From Thermoplasmatota archaeon (GTDB taxonomy: Archaea; Thermoplasmatota; Thermoplasmata; Thermoplasmatales; Thermoplasmataceae): DNA of 44,931 nt. The translations under genes were made by a program, and so were the position numbers. Below, piece after piece: positions 8,623 to 17,854 of the stretch. Under the pieces are notes generated by a model. That model did not search any database and was not told the origin of the DNA. It saw only the letters and a list, made by a program, of their open reading frames with translations. Where the stretch lies: assembly GCA_023381355.1 (NCBI GenBank), contig JAMCUL010000016.1, positions 104,244 through 149,174 of the forward strand. The letters are read 5' to 3'. Within the stretch, counting starts at the first letter, position 1. Each line of letters begins with the position of its first letter.

Positions 8623-9487
8623 AATTATCTTTCTTGTTTCCCATTCGCATAATAACTACAATTGAAACCAGTGATACAGCCATCAGTAGAATCCCATAAT
8701 AACTGTATGAGATCTGATTCATAACAAGCGTTAATACCAGTGCACCTATCCCGCCGATCATTATGGGATACGCCATGTTTTCCAGCGGCTGACGATTTAT
8801 ACGGTTGTTCTCAAGGTACAGTCGGGCAATGAAACTGATAATAGAAATTGAAAATGTGATGATCAGCATGTTAGTTATGAATGCAACCGGCGTGATAATT
8901 AGCGTTATGAACTCAAAGCCCTGGGATGCCAGGATGTAAACATTGAAAAATATCAGTTCACCGATTCCCATGTAAGAAGAATAAAACGGTGAAATGTGGA
9001 TGTTTGGATATAACTCGGAAAACAGGTCGGAAAAGGTTCTTCTGAGAGAAAGTGCTGCAATGAAATAAATTGTGGATATTGAAGATCCTATCAGGTAACC
9101 CAAAACACCCTGAGGACTCTTGCTCATGACACCCTCAACTATTAATGGAAACGCAATAGCAGAGGAGATCGTGAATGAAATGATAATGAGATCAGATGTT
9201 TTCATGGGAAATGAAAAAAGTCCCGAAAGGAATGAAGAGGTATGCTGCACTATCATCAGTTCCGAGATGAGAACGTACATCAGACCTATTATGATTGCAA
9301 CAGGATATACAAGCCTCCTTATGCGCAGTGGCGATACGTATTTCAACAATGGAAGGATGAAGAAGATATACCACAATGAATCCCAGTATGAGAATTCTTT
9401 CGGGATTTCATAGGCAAACATGGATATTGATGGAGCAAGAATGAGGAAATTCAATATAAATTTTAGAAATTTTTCCCGCTCCATCAT
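8600..9487 (-). CDS. Polytopic membrane protein in the MoxR-DUF58 operon
   Basis: The 295-residue protein is almost entirely hydrophobic, with seven to nine likely transmembrane helices, e.g. F-I-L-N-F-L-I-L, I-F-F-I-L-P-L-L, Y-P-V-A-I-I-I-G and L-I-I-I-S-F-T-I. A loop with S-P-F-Y-S-S-Y-M-G lies in the middle. No transporter or enzyme signature is recognised. Its start overlaps the DUF58 gene by 4 bases (ATGA-type), so it is translationally coupled and belongs with that system. It may provide the membrane platform for a MoxR/DUF58-assisted assembly step, which is inference from context only. Confidence 0.7.
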   Translation of the reverse strand: MMEREKFLKFILNFLILAPSISMFAYEIPKEFSYWDSLWYIFFILPLLKYVSPLRIRRLVYPVAIIIGLMYVLISELMIVQHTSSFLSGLFSFPMKTSDLIIISFTISSAIAFPLIVEGVMSKSPQGVLGYLIGSSISTIYFIAALSLRRTFSDLFSELYPNIHISPFYSSYMGIGELIFFNVYILASQGFEFITLIITPVAFITNMLIITFSISIISFIARLYLENNRINRQPLENMAYPIMIGGIGALVLTLVMNQISYSYYGILLMAVSLVSIVVIMRMGNKKDNYEVGTLE

Positions 9488-10806
9488 GCACCCCTGTTCT
9501 CATTTCTACCTGAAATATAATCTGAAATGGTGGTAGCCAGGAGTCTGTCCTTGTACACATCCCTTGCCACGATCCCGAAAGACCTGAAACTCCTGACACT
9601 GAGATCGATTGCCTTGCTTTCGAATATAAGCAAGGATCTTGCATACTCTTTCAGCACGGTTGAATCGGATTCCGTATAGAATCCCTTTGGATTTATGATA
9701 TAATAATATTCCTGCTTATCAGAACGAATATACTTCTTATCCTCTATCCCCTTGAACTTTCCATATCCTGGAGATGCGTACACGATTATTATTGCGTTCT
9801 TCTTTATCTTATTCTTAATGAATTTATTGATGGCGTCTATTGAGAAAGTTCCAGAAGGCCTGATTTCAGAGACTACACGCTGAAGCTTTTCTATCGAATC
9901 TTTCCTTGATGTGGGTTCAATATATATGCCGTGATCACTGGAAAAAACTACGAAACCTATCCTGTCCTGATTTTTGAGAATTATGTTCGCGGAATTCATT
10001 GTACTTGATATCATGAAATCATAGAGCCTTGAACTGCCATAACCAATGTTGCTTCCTTCACTGTAATCCAGTGCAATGATAACATCGATATGCCTTTCCT
10101 CCTCCCATTCCTTCACAAAAAGATCGTCATTCCCGTAAATATTGTAACGATCCCATGCAACGTGCCTCATGTCATCTGAATCATTGTATTGCCTAATCCC
10201 AAAGAAATCGTAGCCCTGTCCCGCCTTCCTTGATATGTGCAGGCCGGTGGTGAATCTGAAATTGCTGACCCTTTCACTTCTCTGGGTGAATACATCCTTG
10301 GCAGATGGTGCTACCTTGGCAACGTCCACCTTCTTTGAGTAAAATTCGATGAAAGCAAGCCCAAGACCGTCATTTGCGATAATCTTGATCGGCCCAACGT
10401 TGTATTTTCCTATAGCCTGTGGAGATATATAGTAAGTTTTTGTTACCCTTGCTCCAGGCTTAATCTTGATTCTTGAAGTGTACTCTCCATCCAGATCAAA
10501 GACATCCAGAAGTGTGTCAAAGTATACAAAATTCAATGTCCTCCTGCTATCGTTTTGAAATTGGAGATCGACTCTTATCCTGTCCCCCTTCTTCATTTCG
10601 GACTTGCTCATTGTTCTTTTAACTTTCATATTCTTCATGGACTTGAAGGTGCTGGAATTTAACATAATTATGTCCACACTGACTATGATTATGAGGGCCA
10701 TGAAGAAAAATGTCAGTATATCATAACCGTAGAGCCCATAAATCAGGGATTCCATAAGTCCCAGAAACAGGAAGCCAAGAATCGAATAGGCCCTCTTCTT
10801 TATCAT
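9484..10806 (-). CDS. DUF58 family protein, partner of MoxR ATPase
   Basis: Two N-terminal transmembrane helices (about residues 6-24 and 28-48) are followed by a beta-rich domain and then the DUF58 signature near residues 200-230: G-I-R-Q-Y, D-D-M-R-H-V-A-W-D-R, then L-F-V-K-E-W-E. The region after it (V-I-I-A-L-D-Y-S-E-G-S) is a von Willebrand A-like fold with a partial MIDAS pattern D-x-S-x-G-S. DUF58 proteins nearly always accompany MoxR AAA+ ATPases and are thought to receive its remodelling activity for metal or cofactor loading or envelope functions. It overlaps moxR and the following membrane gene by 4 bases each. Confidence 0.88.
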   Translation of the reverse strand: MIKKRAYSILGFLFLGLMESLIYGLYGYDILTFFFMALIIIVSVDIIMLNSSTFKSMKNMKVKRTMSKSEMKKGDRIRVDLQFQNDSRRTLNFVYFDTLLDVFDLDGEYTSRIKIKPGARVTKTYYISPQAIGKYNVGPIKIIANDGLGLAFIEFYSKKVDVAKVAPSAKDVFTQRSERVSNFRFTTGLHISRKAGQGYDFFGIRQYNDSDDMRHVAWDRYNIYGNDDLFVKEWEEERHIDVIIALDYSEGSNIGYGSSRLYDFMISSTMNSANIILKNQDRIGFVVFSSDHGIYIEPTSRKDSIEKLQRVVSEIRPSGTFSIDAINKFIKNKIKKNAIIIVYASPGYGKFKGIEDKKYIRSDKQEYYYIINPKGFYTESDSTVLKEYARSLLIFESKAIDLSVRSFRSFGIVARDVYKDRLLATTISDYISGRNENRGA

Positions 10807-11771
10807 CTTGGCTGGTGCACCTCTCCCAGTATTTCATCGATAACCTTGAAAGCTGCATCCACACCGCTATCTGCGGTATCCATAAGAGCCTCCGGCTTGA
10901 GGATCAGCCTGTGATTCAGCAAAAATGGTGCGATGTAATAGAGATCCTCAGGAACTACGAAATCTCTGCCGTGAACAAGGGCGCATGCCCTGCTTGCCGT
11001 AAGAAGTTTTGCAGTTGTTCTAGGGCTTGCGCCAATGTAAACCTTGTTGCTCTCCCTGGTTTTCCTCATCAGGTCAACCATGTACTCCTTTATTTCGAAG
11101 GAAACATAGACGTCATTAACGTAATCCCTCATCCTCAGGATCGTTTCCGGATCTATATATGTCTGTGTATCCTGTTTCTTGAAGTCTCTATTGAGGATCC
11201 GTATTTCGTCTCCCCTGTTTGGATATGTAAGTATGACCCTGAAAAGAAACCTGTCCATCAATGCCTCTGCGATTGGGAAAGTTCCTTCCTGCTCAATCGG
11301 GTTCTGGGTTGCTATTACAAAAAAAGGTGAGGGGAGGTTATGTGTAGTTCCACCAACAGACACGTGTTTTTCTTCCATTGCTTCCAGCAGGGCAGACTGG
11401 ACCTTGGCCGGTGTTCTGTTTATTTCGTCTGCAAGCAGCACGTTTGTGAAAACCGGCCCTTCCCTGAATTCCATCTTCCTGGTTTCGAGATTGAAGACGA
11501 TATTTCCCATGATATCAGAAGGCAGCATGTCAGGCGTGAACTGAACCCTCTTGAACTGCATCTTAAGGTGAGAGGAAAATTCATTTGCCAGCATCGTCTT
11601 TGCCAGTCCAGGCACTCCCTCAAGCAGGATATGATTGTTGCTTACTATAGCTATAAACATGAACTTTATTGTGTCTTTTGAGCCAATCACCCTTGCGCCA
11701 ATCTCGTCTGAGATGGCTTTCACCGTATTCCTTATATAATTCAGATCCAGCTTTGAACTTTTTTCTACCAT
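10803..11771 (-). CDS. moxR: MoxR family AAA+ ATPase
   Basis: This is a cytoplasmic chaperone-like AAA+ ATPase of about 322 residues, the normal family length. Walker A is G-V-P-G-L-A-K-T at 52-59, Walker B is L-L-A-D-E-I-N-R at 112-119, and the family stretch A-L-L-E-A-M-E-E follows. Sensor 1 is in A-T-Q-N-P-I-E-Q-E-G, and an arginine-finger region near A-L-M-D-R-F-L precedes the C-terminal lid (G-A-S-P-R-T-T). MoxR proteins remodel client proteins together with VWA/DUF58 partners. Here the gene directly follows an unknown membrane protein gene without spacing and overlaps the DUF58 gene by 4 bases. Confidence 0.93.
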   Translation of the reverse strand: MVEKSSKLDLNYIRNTVKAISDEIGARVIGSKDTIKFMFIAIVSNNHILLEGVPGLAKTMLANEFSSHLKMQFKRVQFTPDMLPSDIMGNIVFNLETRKMEFREGPVFTNVLLADEINRTPAKVQSALLEAMEEKHVSVGGTTHNLPSPFFVIATQNPIEQEGTFPIAEALMDRFLFRVILTYPNRGDEIRILNRDFKKQDTQTYIDPETILRMRDYVNDVYVSFEIKEYMVDLMRKTRESNKVYIGASPRTTAKLLTASRACALVHGRDFVVPEDLYYIAPFLLNHRLILKPEALMDTADSGVDAAFKVIDEILGEVHQPR

Positions 11772-12260
11772 TTATACACCTTCCACAGAATTGCCATCCC
11801 CAACATCCAGCATTGACTTCCTTATTTCAGTATATTCCTTCAACATATTGTCTGCAATTGAATTGAGCTGCTTCCGGAGTGATGCTTTCCTCCTTTCAGA
11901 CTGCACAAAAGTCATTCTATATTTTATCCTTCTGTACTTTCTGTATTCATGCCTTATTCTTTTCGTTATGATGTTCACCTTGCTGCTGCTCTTCAATATA
12001 ATATCAGATACGTGTTCTATATCGGATTTTTCCACATACACCATCTCCTTGTTCAGGTAATCCCCCGGAACTCGAAATACTTCCTTCTCCTGCTTTAGAT
12101 CAGGATTGCGATCAACCTTGTTTCTTGCTCCAGATATTTTCAGGAGGATCGCGTAGAATACCACCATAAGCGACGGAACCAGAAATTGCAACGTCGCAAG
12201 CGGATCAGCGCGAATGTAATCGATGAATTGATAGAGACTTGGAGGGGGAATTCCAAACAT
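11772..12260 (-). CDS. Single-pass membrane protein with basic helical tail (MoxR operon)
   Basis: The 162-residue protein has one transmembrane helix near residues 22-42 (A-T-L-Q-F-L-V-P-S-L-M-V-V-F-Y-A). A charged, mostly helical cytoplasmic-looking part follows, rich in Arg/Lys around I-R-H-E-Y-R-K-Y-R-R. No family is recognised. It starts one base after the stop of the upstream gene and ends directly before moxR, so it is probably a dedicated component of this operon. The tail could bind MoxR or nucleic acid, but nothing in the sequence decides this. Confidence 0.65.
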   Translation of the reverse strand: MFGIPPPSLYQFIDYIRADPLATLQFLVPSLMVVFYAILLKISGARNKVDRNPDLKQEKEVFRVPGDYLNKEMVYVEKSDIEHVSDIILKSSSKVNIITKRIRHEYRKYRRIKYRMTFVQSERRKASLRKQLNSIADNMLKEYTEIRKSMLDVGDGNSVEGV

Positions 12261-12261
12261 A

Positions 12262-12858
12262 TTATCTCTTGTTCCTTGATTCCGGATAATATAATTCCTT
12301 TACGTCAAGGTAATTGTATATATCCGTAAGCTTCTTGACTATTTCTTCTCCTGTAAGGTTGATATCCTTTGCAAATCTTGCTCTTTCGTAAATATCGAAG
12401 ATATACATTGCCAGCTTCCTAAGTGCACCCAGCATATTTTCGTCATTCTGGGTATTTCCGGGTTTAATTGTAGCTGTTTGAAGGATAAATGTTTCCCTAT
12501 CCACTATAATATCCTCCGTGATTTCGTTGTCTCTTTCCCTGAACATTTTATAAATGTTATACAGAGTCGAATTATAAGGATTGAAGTTTATATTGAAAGA
12601 CCTCTTTATATCATTTTCTGCAAATTCCCTTCCTTGCACAGCAGCCTTAACAAGTTCGTTGTCAGAGGCGTATCTTCTTACTGCCTTGATTGGAGGGATG
12701 TCCGCAATCGTTTTAACTTCGACAACCTTCTCAGTCTGTACATTGTTCTTCCTTTTCCCAAAGAGAGACCATTTCCTGGGTTTTGCCTGATCGTCTGCAA
12801 GTAATTTCATCAATTCGTTCTCATCTAATACATTATTATCTGCTTCCTTTTCAACCAA
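12262..12858 (-). CDS. Soluble helical protein of unknown function (MoxR operon)
   Basis: This roughly 198-residue protein has no transmembrane segment. The N-terminal ~60 residues are acidic then basic and look disordered (D-E-N-E-L-M-K-L-L-A-D-D, G-K-R-K-N-N), and the rest is helical and moderately charged. The TTG at 12858 is chosen: a strong Shine-Dalgarno-like agaggtga lies 6 bases before it and overlaps the stop of the large surface-protein gene (12860). The open frame extends upstream to 12915, including an ATG at 12882, at the cost of overlapping that gene. No family is recognised. Confidence 0.6.
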   Translation of the reverse strand: MVEKEADNNVLDENELMKLLADDQAKPRKWSLFGKRKNNVQTEKVVEVKTIADIPPIKAVRRYASDNELVKAAVQGREFAENDIKRSFNINFNPYNSTLYNIYKMFRERDNEITEDIIVDRETFILQTATIKPGNTQNDENMLGALRKLAMYIFDIYERARFAKDINLTGEEIVKKLTDIYNYLDVKELYYPESRNKR

Positions 12859-12859
12859 G

Positions 12860-15800
12860 TTATTCACCTCTTGAGTATACATTGTTGCTGGGCACCAAAT
12901 AGCCGGCAAGTACAATTAGAGTTTCCGGTGTTCCGGAGATTATCTTCAGGCTTATATCAATAGTTCCTCCCGCGTAAGGATATTGAAGACCCTGGATTAC
13001 AGATTCAGTCTTGGTGAACGTGTACAATCTGGTTCCAATATTAATTGTTGACCCGGAGGCCACGGCGTATGGAACATTCATTTCAATTTGCCCATTGACA
13101 ACAGTGGTATTGAAAAATGAAAGATTCTCGAGAAATGCCTTTCCAGAATATATGAATGCTGATGTGTTGGCAATGAGTGCATTACTGTAGCTGTTCAATC
13201 TAAATGATGATATCTCTGGAGTGATATTAATATATTCCATTGCCAGTGGACTTTCACTGTTTATGAAGAATGCCTTTGTATTTATTTCCTGTGTACCATT
13301 AATGAGTTCATAATATCCGGTGTCTCCATACACGGAAATATTTGAAAGATATGTGATATAGAACTGCCTTGCTGCAGATTCCTTCACAATAAAATTGTTT
13401 GCCTGAATGGTGCCCTGTTCGACAAAACCTGTGAGATTGATTGTAGTCGATATGTTCAAAATTGAGCCGTAACTTGAGATGTTGAGAAACAGGTTTCTAT
13501 CTGAGTTCTTATATGTCTGAAATGATGATGTGTTATTTATAAAACCACCCAGGCGATCACTTGAAGTAATTCTGTCAGTGTAACTCTGATTGACCGGCAG
13601 ATGGTAATAATAATCTGTGCTAGATGACGTGTATGAGTATTTCTGGTAATTCAGTGGAAGTGAGTATCCGCCCACAGTGAGCATTCCAGGGGTGGTGGAT
13701 GTTGGAAGCAGATTGCTTTCCTTTACGACCTGATCAAAAGTGAAATTCATGGAGTTCATTGTGCTGATCGATACATCTGCCACATCCCTGATATGCAGTT
13801 CTATGGATATGGATGAACTGCTTGAATCGGGTATAGATGAAATGCTTCCGGTGTAATTTTGGGATATAACATACAGTGAGAGCCCGGTTCCATTGAAACC
13901 GGTAAAGTTTGTTTTTAGTGTTATGACTGAATCTACTGAATGCGTTATGCCCGAATACACATAGCCATCCTCCCTAACATATATTGCAAATGGCTCAGAG
14001 ATATTACTGCTAAATACATGATTAAGCAACAGGTCAAGGGAAAATATTCCCTTCCCTGTATTATTGTTGTTTGATGTGCCTGTATCAATAAGTACCCCGC
14101 CCTTGAAGTTGATTCCTCCGAGGTATGTTGAGTTCACACCCGGAGCTGTATTGAACTTTAATCTTGTGAGATTATATCCCATGCTGTTGGAAGCGTTCAT
14201 GGTTATATTAGCTGTCATATTCCTCGGATCCTTACTGCTTACACTGAACGTGTAATTCTTTCCCTGGAAACCGACCTCTGTTGTGTTAAGTGTAAAATTT
14301 TCAACATAATTTTGCTGGTTGTCTATAAAATAATAAAAGGTCCTTTTCAATTGAACCTTCCCATTGATTAAAGAGTAATAATTACTCAGATAGGAGGTAT
14401 TCACAACCAGCCCGTTCTCGTAAAGAGTAAAATTGGGATACTGAAGGAGGGGACTTACAAGGTTTCCACCCTTGTAGAATGAATAATTGCTCCCCGTAAC
14501 ATTTTCACTTAATGAATATACTTCTCCCGGTTGTGGAGTTAATTCTATAGAGATTGTATTATTCTTTGGCACCGGAGTGTTGTATGTTCCCCTTACAAGA
14601 TCGAAACCGTTTACATAAATTACCATTTTATATTTTGAGTTAAAATAAGATGGAACTCTAGCAGTTCCATTGACTTCTGAGAATTTAATTGGCTCATAAA
14701 ATATGGTTCCAAGAACATCAACTGCCACAGCACCGACCATTGGCTTCATGAACTGGTCGCCAAGAGTTGAATTATAAAATCTGTTGAATGCCTGCATATT
14801 GAACATATCGTAAGGGTTGGACTGGTTATAGTCAATGTATGAAAGGTTGCCTTTCAGATATGACTGGGCACCCCCCTGCATGAATGAGGGAAGGAATGAG
14901 ACCCCAGTTGGTCCATTGTGTGTTACCGTGAATGGATCGTAGGCTGTCATCGAAAAATTATACATAACATCATGCTGTATATTCATTAATGAAGAATTGT
15001 TTGACTGGAAGTATTCTGCACCCGCCGTGATTCTATTGAAACCTGCAGGCACGGTTATATTGTAAAAACCACTAGCATTGGTCGTTACCTTTAGCGAATC
15101 AATACTGCCAAGATCGTTCAGCGACATTATGTATGCATTGCTTATGGGTTGATTCAGTTTATCTCGGACGTATCCATAAACGTTGTAGGAGATATTCGAG
15201 GTATGGTTCATAACAAGAATCAGATTATTTACGCTGGAACCAGTGACGTTAAAGAATAACGGCTTGGGTTTAATATCATAATTCTTCTTCAAAGTGAGGG
15301 CGGCGTATGTACCATCCTGAAGAAATATGCTGAAATTTGATGAGGCGGATGATGATGTTACATTGGTACTGAAGAATGTCAAAAGGTACAACTTAACTGA
15401 ATCTACTGGAGATTGCGTTATGTTTACTGTACGGCCTGAAACCTGGTAAAAGCTCGCTCTTTTCAGGGTAACATTCTCCCATAGGGTATTTCCACTCAAC
15501 ACTGTGAAGGTATTGAATGACGAAGAATATCCAGGACCAATATAGCCTACCGTAAATGTGCCATATTTTAGTAAAACTACGTGGTAGAAGCCATTAATCC
15601 CTGTCACATAATGCACAACCCATGGGAATACATATACTGAAAGGTTGAAATTAGAAAGTGGATTCCCATTGGAATTATGTACATATCCGTAGATATTCAC
15701 AGTAGCATTTTCGATGGGACTGCCGGAAGATCCAAAAGGCGAGAATGCCATCATTTTCACTTCATTACCAAAATAAGTAGGCAAAGTTATCTGTTCATAT

Positions 15801-15901
15801 GGCTTTGCCCTGTAATCAGTATGGTAGAACGTAAGACCAGAGAAGATAACAATCGCTGCGACAGCAATTGCTATAAGAAACTTGGGACTTATTTCAGCCA
15901 T
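12860..15901 (-). CDS. Giant membrane-anchored surface protein with repeated beta-domains
   Basis: The 1013-residue protein has an N-terminal anchor (residues about 8-26, K-F-L-I-A-I-A-V-A-A-I-V) and a very long extracytoplasmic part. That part is rich in Asn/Ser/Thr/Tyr with dozens of N-x-S/T sequons, so it is presumably heavily glycosylated. At least two stretches read like carboxypeptidase-regulatory/Ig-like beta-sandwich repeats: N-I-Y-G-Y-V-H-N-S-N-G-N-P-L near residue 67, and N-V-Y-G-Y-V-R-D-K-L-N-Q-P-I near 240, each followed by G-F-Y-x-V/I. A short hydrophobic stretch near the C-terminus (L-I-V-L-A-G-Y-L-V) could insert in the membrane. It is first in the seven-gene operon. It may be the client or the surface effector of the MoxR/DUF58 machinery; that is inference. 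Confidence 0.8.
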   Translation of the reverse strand: MAEISPKFLIAIAVAAIVIFSGLTFYHTDYRAKPYEQITLPTYFGNEVKMMAFSPFGSSGSPIENATVNIYGYVHNSNGNPLSNFNLSVYVFPWVVHYVTGINGFYHVVLLKYGTFTVGYIGPGYSSSFNTFTVLSGNTLWENVTLKRASFYQVSGRTVNITQSPVDSVKLYLLTFFSTNVTSSSASSNFSIFLQDGTYAALTLKKNYDIKPKPLFFNVTGSSVNNLILVMNHTSNISYNVYGYVRDKLNQPISNAYIMSLNDLGSIDSLKVTTNASGFYNITVPAGFNRITAGAEYFQSNNSSLMNIQHDVMYNFSMTAYDPFTVTHNGPTGVSFLPSFMQGGAQSYLKGNLSYIDYNQSNPYDMFNMQAFNRFYNSTLGDQFMKPMVGAVAVDVLGTIFYEPIKFSEVNGTARVPSYFNSKYKMVIYVNGFDLVRGTYNTPVPKNNTISIELTPQPGEVYSLSENVTGSNYSFYKGGNLVSPLLQYPNFTLYENGLVVNTSYLSNYYSLINGKVQLKRTFYYFIDNQQNYVENFTLNTTEVGFQGKNYTFSVSSKDPRNMTANITMNASNSMGYNLTRLKFNTAPGVNSTYLGGINFKGGVLIDTGTSNNNNTGKGIFSLDLLLNHVFSSNISEPFAIYVREDGYVYSGITHSVDSVITLKTNFTGFNGTGLSLYVISQNYTGSISSIPDSSSSSISIELHIRDVADVSISTMNSMNFTFDQVVKESNLLPTSTTPGMLTVGGYSLPLNYQKYSYTSSSTDYYYHLPVNQSYTDRITSSDRLGGFINNTSSFQTYKNSDRNLFLNISSYGSILNISTTINLTGFVEQGTIQANNFIVKESAARQFYITYLSNISVYGDTGYYELINGTQEINTKAFFINSESPLAMEYINITPEISSFRLNSYSNALIANTSAFIYSGKAFLENLSFFNTTVVNGQIEMNVPYAVASGSTINIGTRLYTFTKTESVIQGLQYPYAGGTIDISLKIISGTPETLIVLAGYLVPSNNVYSRGE

Positions 15902-15920
15902 TGACTTGATATTGTCTTCT

Positions 15921-15931
15921 CTATTTATAAG
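15921..15931 (-). promoter_or_regulatory. TATA-like box of the seven-gene MoxR operon
   Basis: On the minus strand the sequence cttataaatag centres about 26 bases before the ATG at 15901, exactly the spacing of an archaeal leaderless promoter. The next six genes follow without gaps over 1 base, so this is probably the single promoter for the operon. Confidence 0.65.
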
Positions 15932-15963
15932 TTTGTTGGTACTTTCCAGTATGTTTTGAGGGA

Positions 15964-17529
15964 TTAATTCCTCATTCTGACAGCAGTCCCTCTTTCATTT
16001 TTTATCATCTGTTCTGAACTCATCCTTGCAATGCCGACACCCCTGACTTCTCCGTTATGGTGCACAACAACCTCATCTCCAGATCGAACTTCTGGTGAAC
16101 ATTCCCTGATTCCCATCGCATATATGTTTGAAGTTGGCTTGAAATCGTCAATCTCGACAAGAAATTTTCCTTCTTCAAGAAATATGGAAGCTGCATCCCT
16201 GTGAATTGTCAATTTTCCTGCATCCTCGTTGAATATAAAATAAGGTTTTCCATTCAATGTGAGCATGAACTGGTTGAACATCCTCGTCACTCTCATCTCC
16301 TGTAGATGTCTTCTGATCCAGTTTCCAAACTGGTATGAGGCGATCGAAATCATCTTTTCCTTGATAAAATCCCGCCTGGATTTTGTTTGTTCAATTTTTT
16401 CATTTAGCAAATCCATTAATTCCTGAAATTCAGTGTTCTCTCCTTTCTTCCATGTTATGAAGGTACTTCCTTCAACCTCAAACTCCTTAACAAACTTCAT
16501 GTCTTCCGGGAGGAAGAATATTATGTTTTTGAAATGATTATTTTTGAGGAAATTGAACAGTACTTCCCTGATGTGACGCCTCTCCTCCTCATACCATCTC
16601 CCGGTAACAGGTATGTCATAAAATCTTGGAGGATATGCATCTTCAAGATCTCTTGGAACAAGCGCAACAGGAGATGTCAGGATGACTTCCTGAATTTCAT
16701 TCCGGAAAGGCCTTATAGCCTCATTCAGCCTCCTATGGCTCTGTGACCTGGAATATGGTTTCCTTGCAGAACAGGGAATAAAGAGGGCAATCTGGGCATC
16801 GTTTGGCTTCTGATAGTGATCAGATATAAATTCATTAAACCTTTTTACATCTGGGCGGTAGAGCGAATCAATGCCACCGGCAAGTACTTTTGGAGTATAC
16901 CTTGGAAAATTTTTCTCGAATGATTCATAGTGCTGTCCCTCTAGGTGCCTTATTATTTCAGAATTTTTTGGGGATATTGTAAAATGCTCAACCACATTAA
17001 AAAGCGTACCATCCAGAATTGACCTGGAAAGCAGAGACATCTCATTTCTTATAAAGGAGGTGTTATCCGTGATTTCCATCCTGCTATCCGATACACGGCC
17101 GAACATTGTATACTTGATTCCTTTTGTAGACTCAATCCTTGCATTGATATCATCAAACACATCTATTCCCATAAGCAACAGTGAAGGAATCAGGTAGGGA
17201 TCTGATATCCCGGGCACATAAAGCAATTTGCCATACCCCAATTCCCTTTTAATTTCCATTATATGCTTTACAGCCAGACGGCTTCGTAAAATGAAGTCGG
17301 GAATCTCATTAACCACAAAGAAATTCTCACTCTCCCATATCTTGATAATTTTACCGTTTACCTGGATCTTCCTTGCCTCGCAGGCCTCATTCAGGATCTG
17401 GTAGGAGTCAAACTCAGATTTTAAATCGGTTCCAGCTTCCAGTAAAACAGGGAAATTAATATCTTTCCCTGATATTGATGCCTCACCAGTTCTTGCAAAG
17501 GCATAAAAAGTTTGGTTTTTAATCACCAC
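15964..17529 (-). CDS. arcS: Archaeosine synthase alpha subunit (ArcS-type, PUA domain)
   Basis: The 521-residue protein carries the hallmark F-I-P-C-S-A-R-K-P-Y-S near residue 260 with a following S-H-R-R-L, typical of ArcS. A C-terminal PUA RNA-binding domain covers about the last 80 residues (G-D-E-V-V-V-H-H-N-G-E-V-R-G-V-G). Family members transfer an amidino or lysine group onto preQ0 at position 15 of archaeal tRNAs. The N-terminal region keeps a degenerate tRNA-guanine transglycosylase-like barrel. The start is a tandem GTG-GTG behind gaagg. It is monocistronic, with its own promoter 40-60 bases upstream of the next operon on the same strand. Confidence 0.85.
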   Translation of the reverse strand: MVIKNQTFYAFARTGEASISGKDINFPVLLEAGTDLKSEFDSYQILNEACEARKIQVNGKIIKIWESENFFVVNEIPDFILRSRLAVKHIMEIKRELGYGKLLYVPGISDPYLIPSLLLMGIDVFDDINARIESTKGIKYTMFGRVSDSRMEITDNTSFIRNEMSLLSRSILDGTLFNVVEHFTISPKNSEIIRHLEGQHYESFEKNFPRYTPKVLAGGIDSLYRPDVKRFNEFISDHYQKPNDAQIALFIPCSARKPYSRSQSHRRLNEAIRPFRNEIQEVILTSPVALVPRDLEDAYPPRFYDIPVTGRWYEEERRHIREVLFNFLKNNHFKNIIFFLPEDMKFVKEFEVEGSTFITWKKGENTEFQELMDLLNEKIEQTKSRRDFIKEKMISIASYQFGNWIRRHLQEMRVTRMFNQFMLTLNGKPYFIFNEDAGKLTIHRDAASIFLEEGKFLVEIDDFKPTSNIYAMGIRECSPEVRSGDEVVVHHNGEVRGVGIARMSSEQMIKNERGTAVRMRN

Positions 17530-17854
17530 CCTTCATGCCTAAATTTTAGATAAAGATTGGGTAGATTTCATCCAGATTACTTTCATGATCTACCTCGTGA
17601 ACTTTTTCCCACCATCGAACAATTGCTCATAGAAATCTTCCTCTGTTTAGGATCGCTCTTTGGATTCGTCTATCATTTAAATTGAATTTTGACAGAATAT
17701 CGAAGATGCAGGTAATAGCGATTAACTAACTTCTTCTTCAATATGATTCACATATCACGTAACTGATGAATATTGGTATATTAGGAAAATTGCCTTTTTT
17801 TGAAAAAAGATTAATAATAGAAATTACATTATTCGAACAGTTCAGTGAATTTAG
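17530..17854. other. Intergenic divergent promoter region
   Basis: This is the 325-base spacer between divergently oriented arcS and csl4. AT-rich boxes near each gene (minus ctttatctaaaattt near 17545-17559, plus aattacattatt near 17821-17832) fit promoter positions. A plus-strand frame starting at 17766 runs into csl4 out of frame and is judged a shadow. No RNA gene is seen. Confidence 0.5.
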
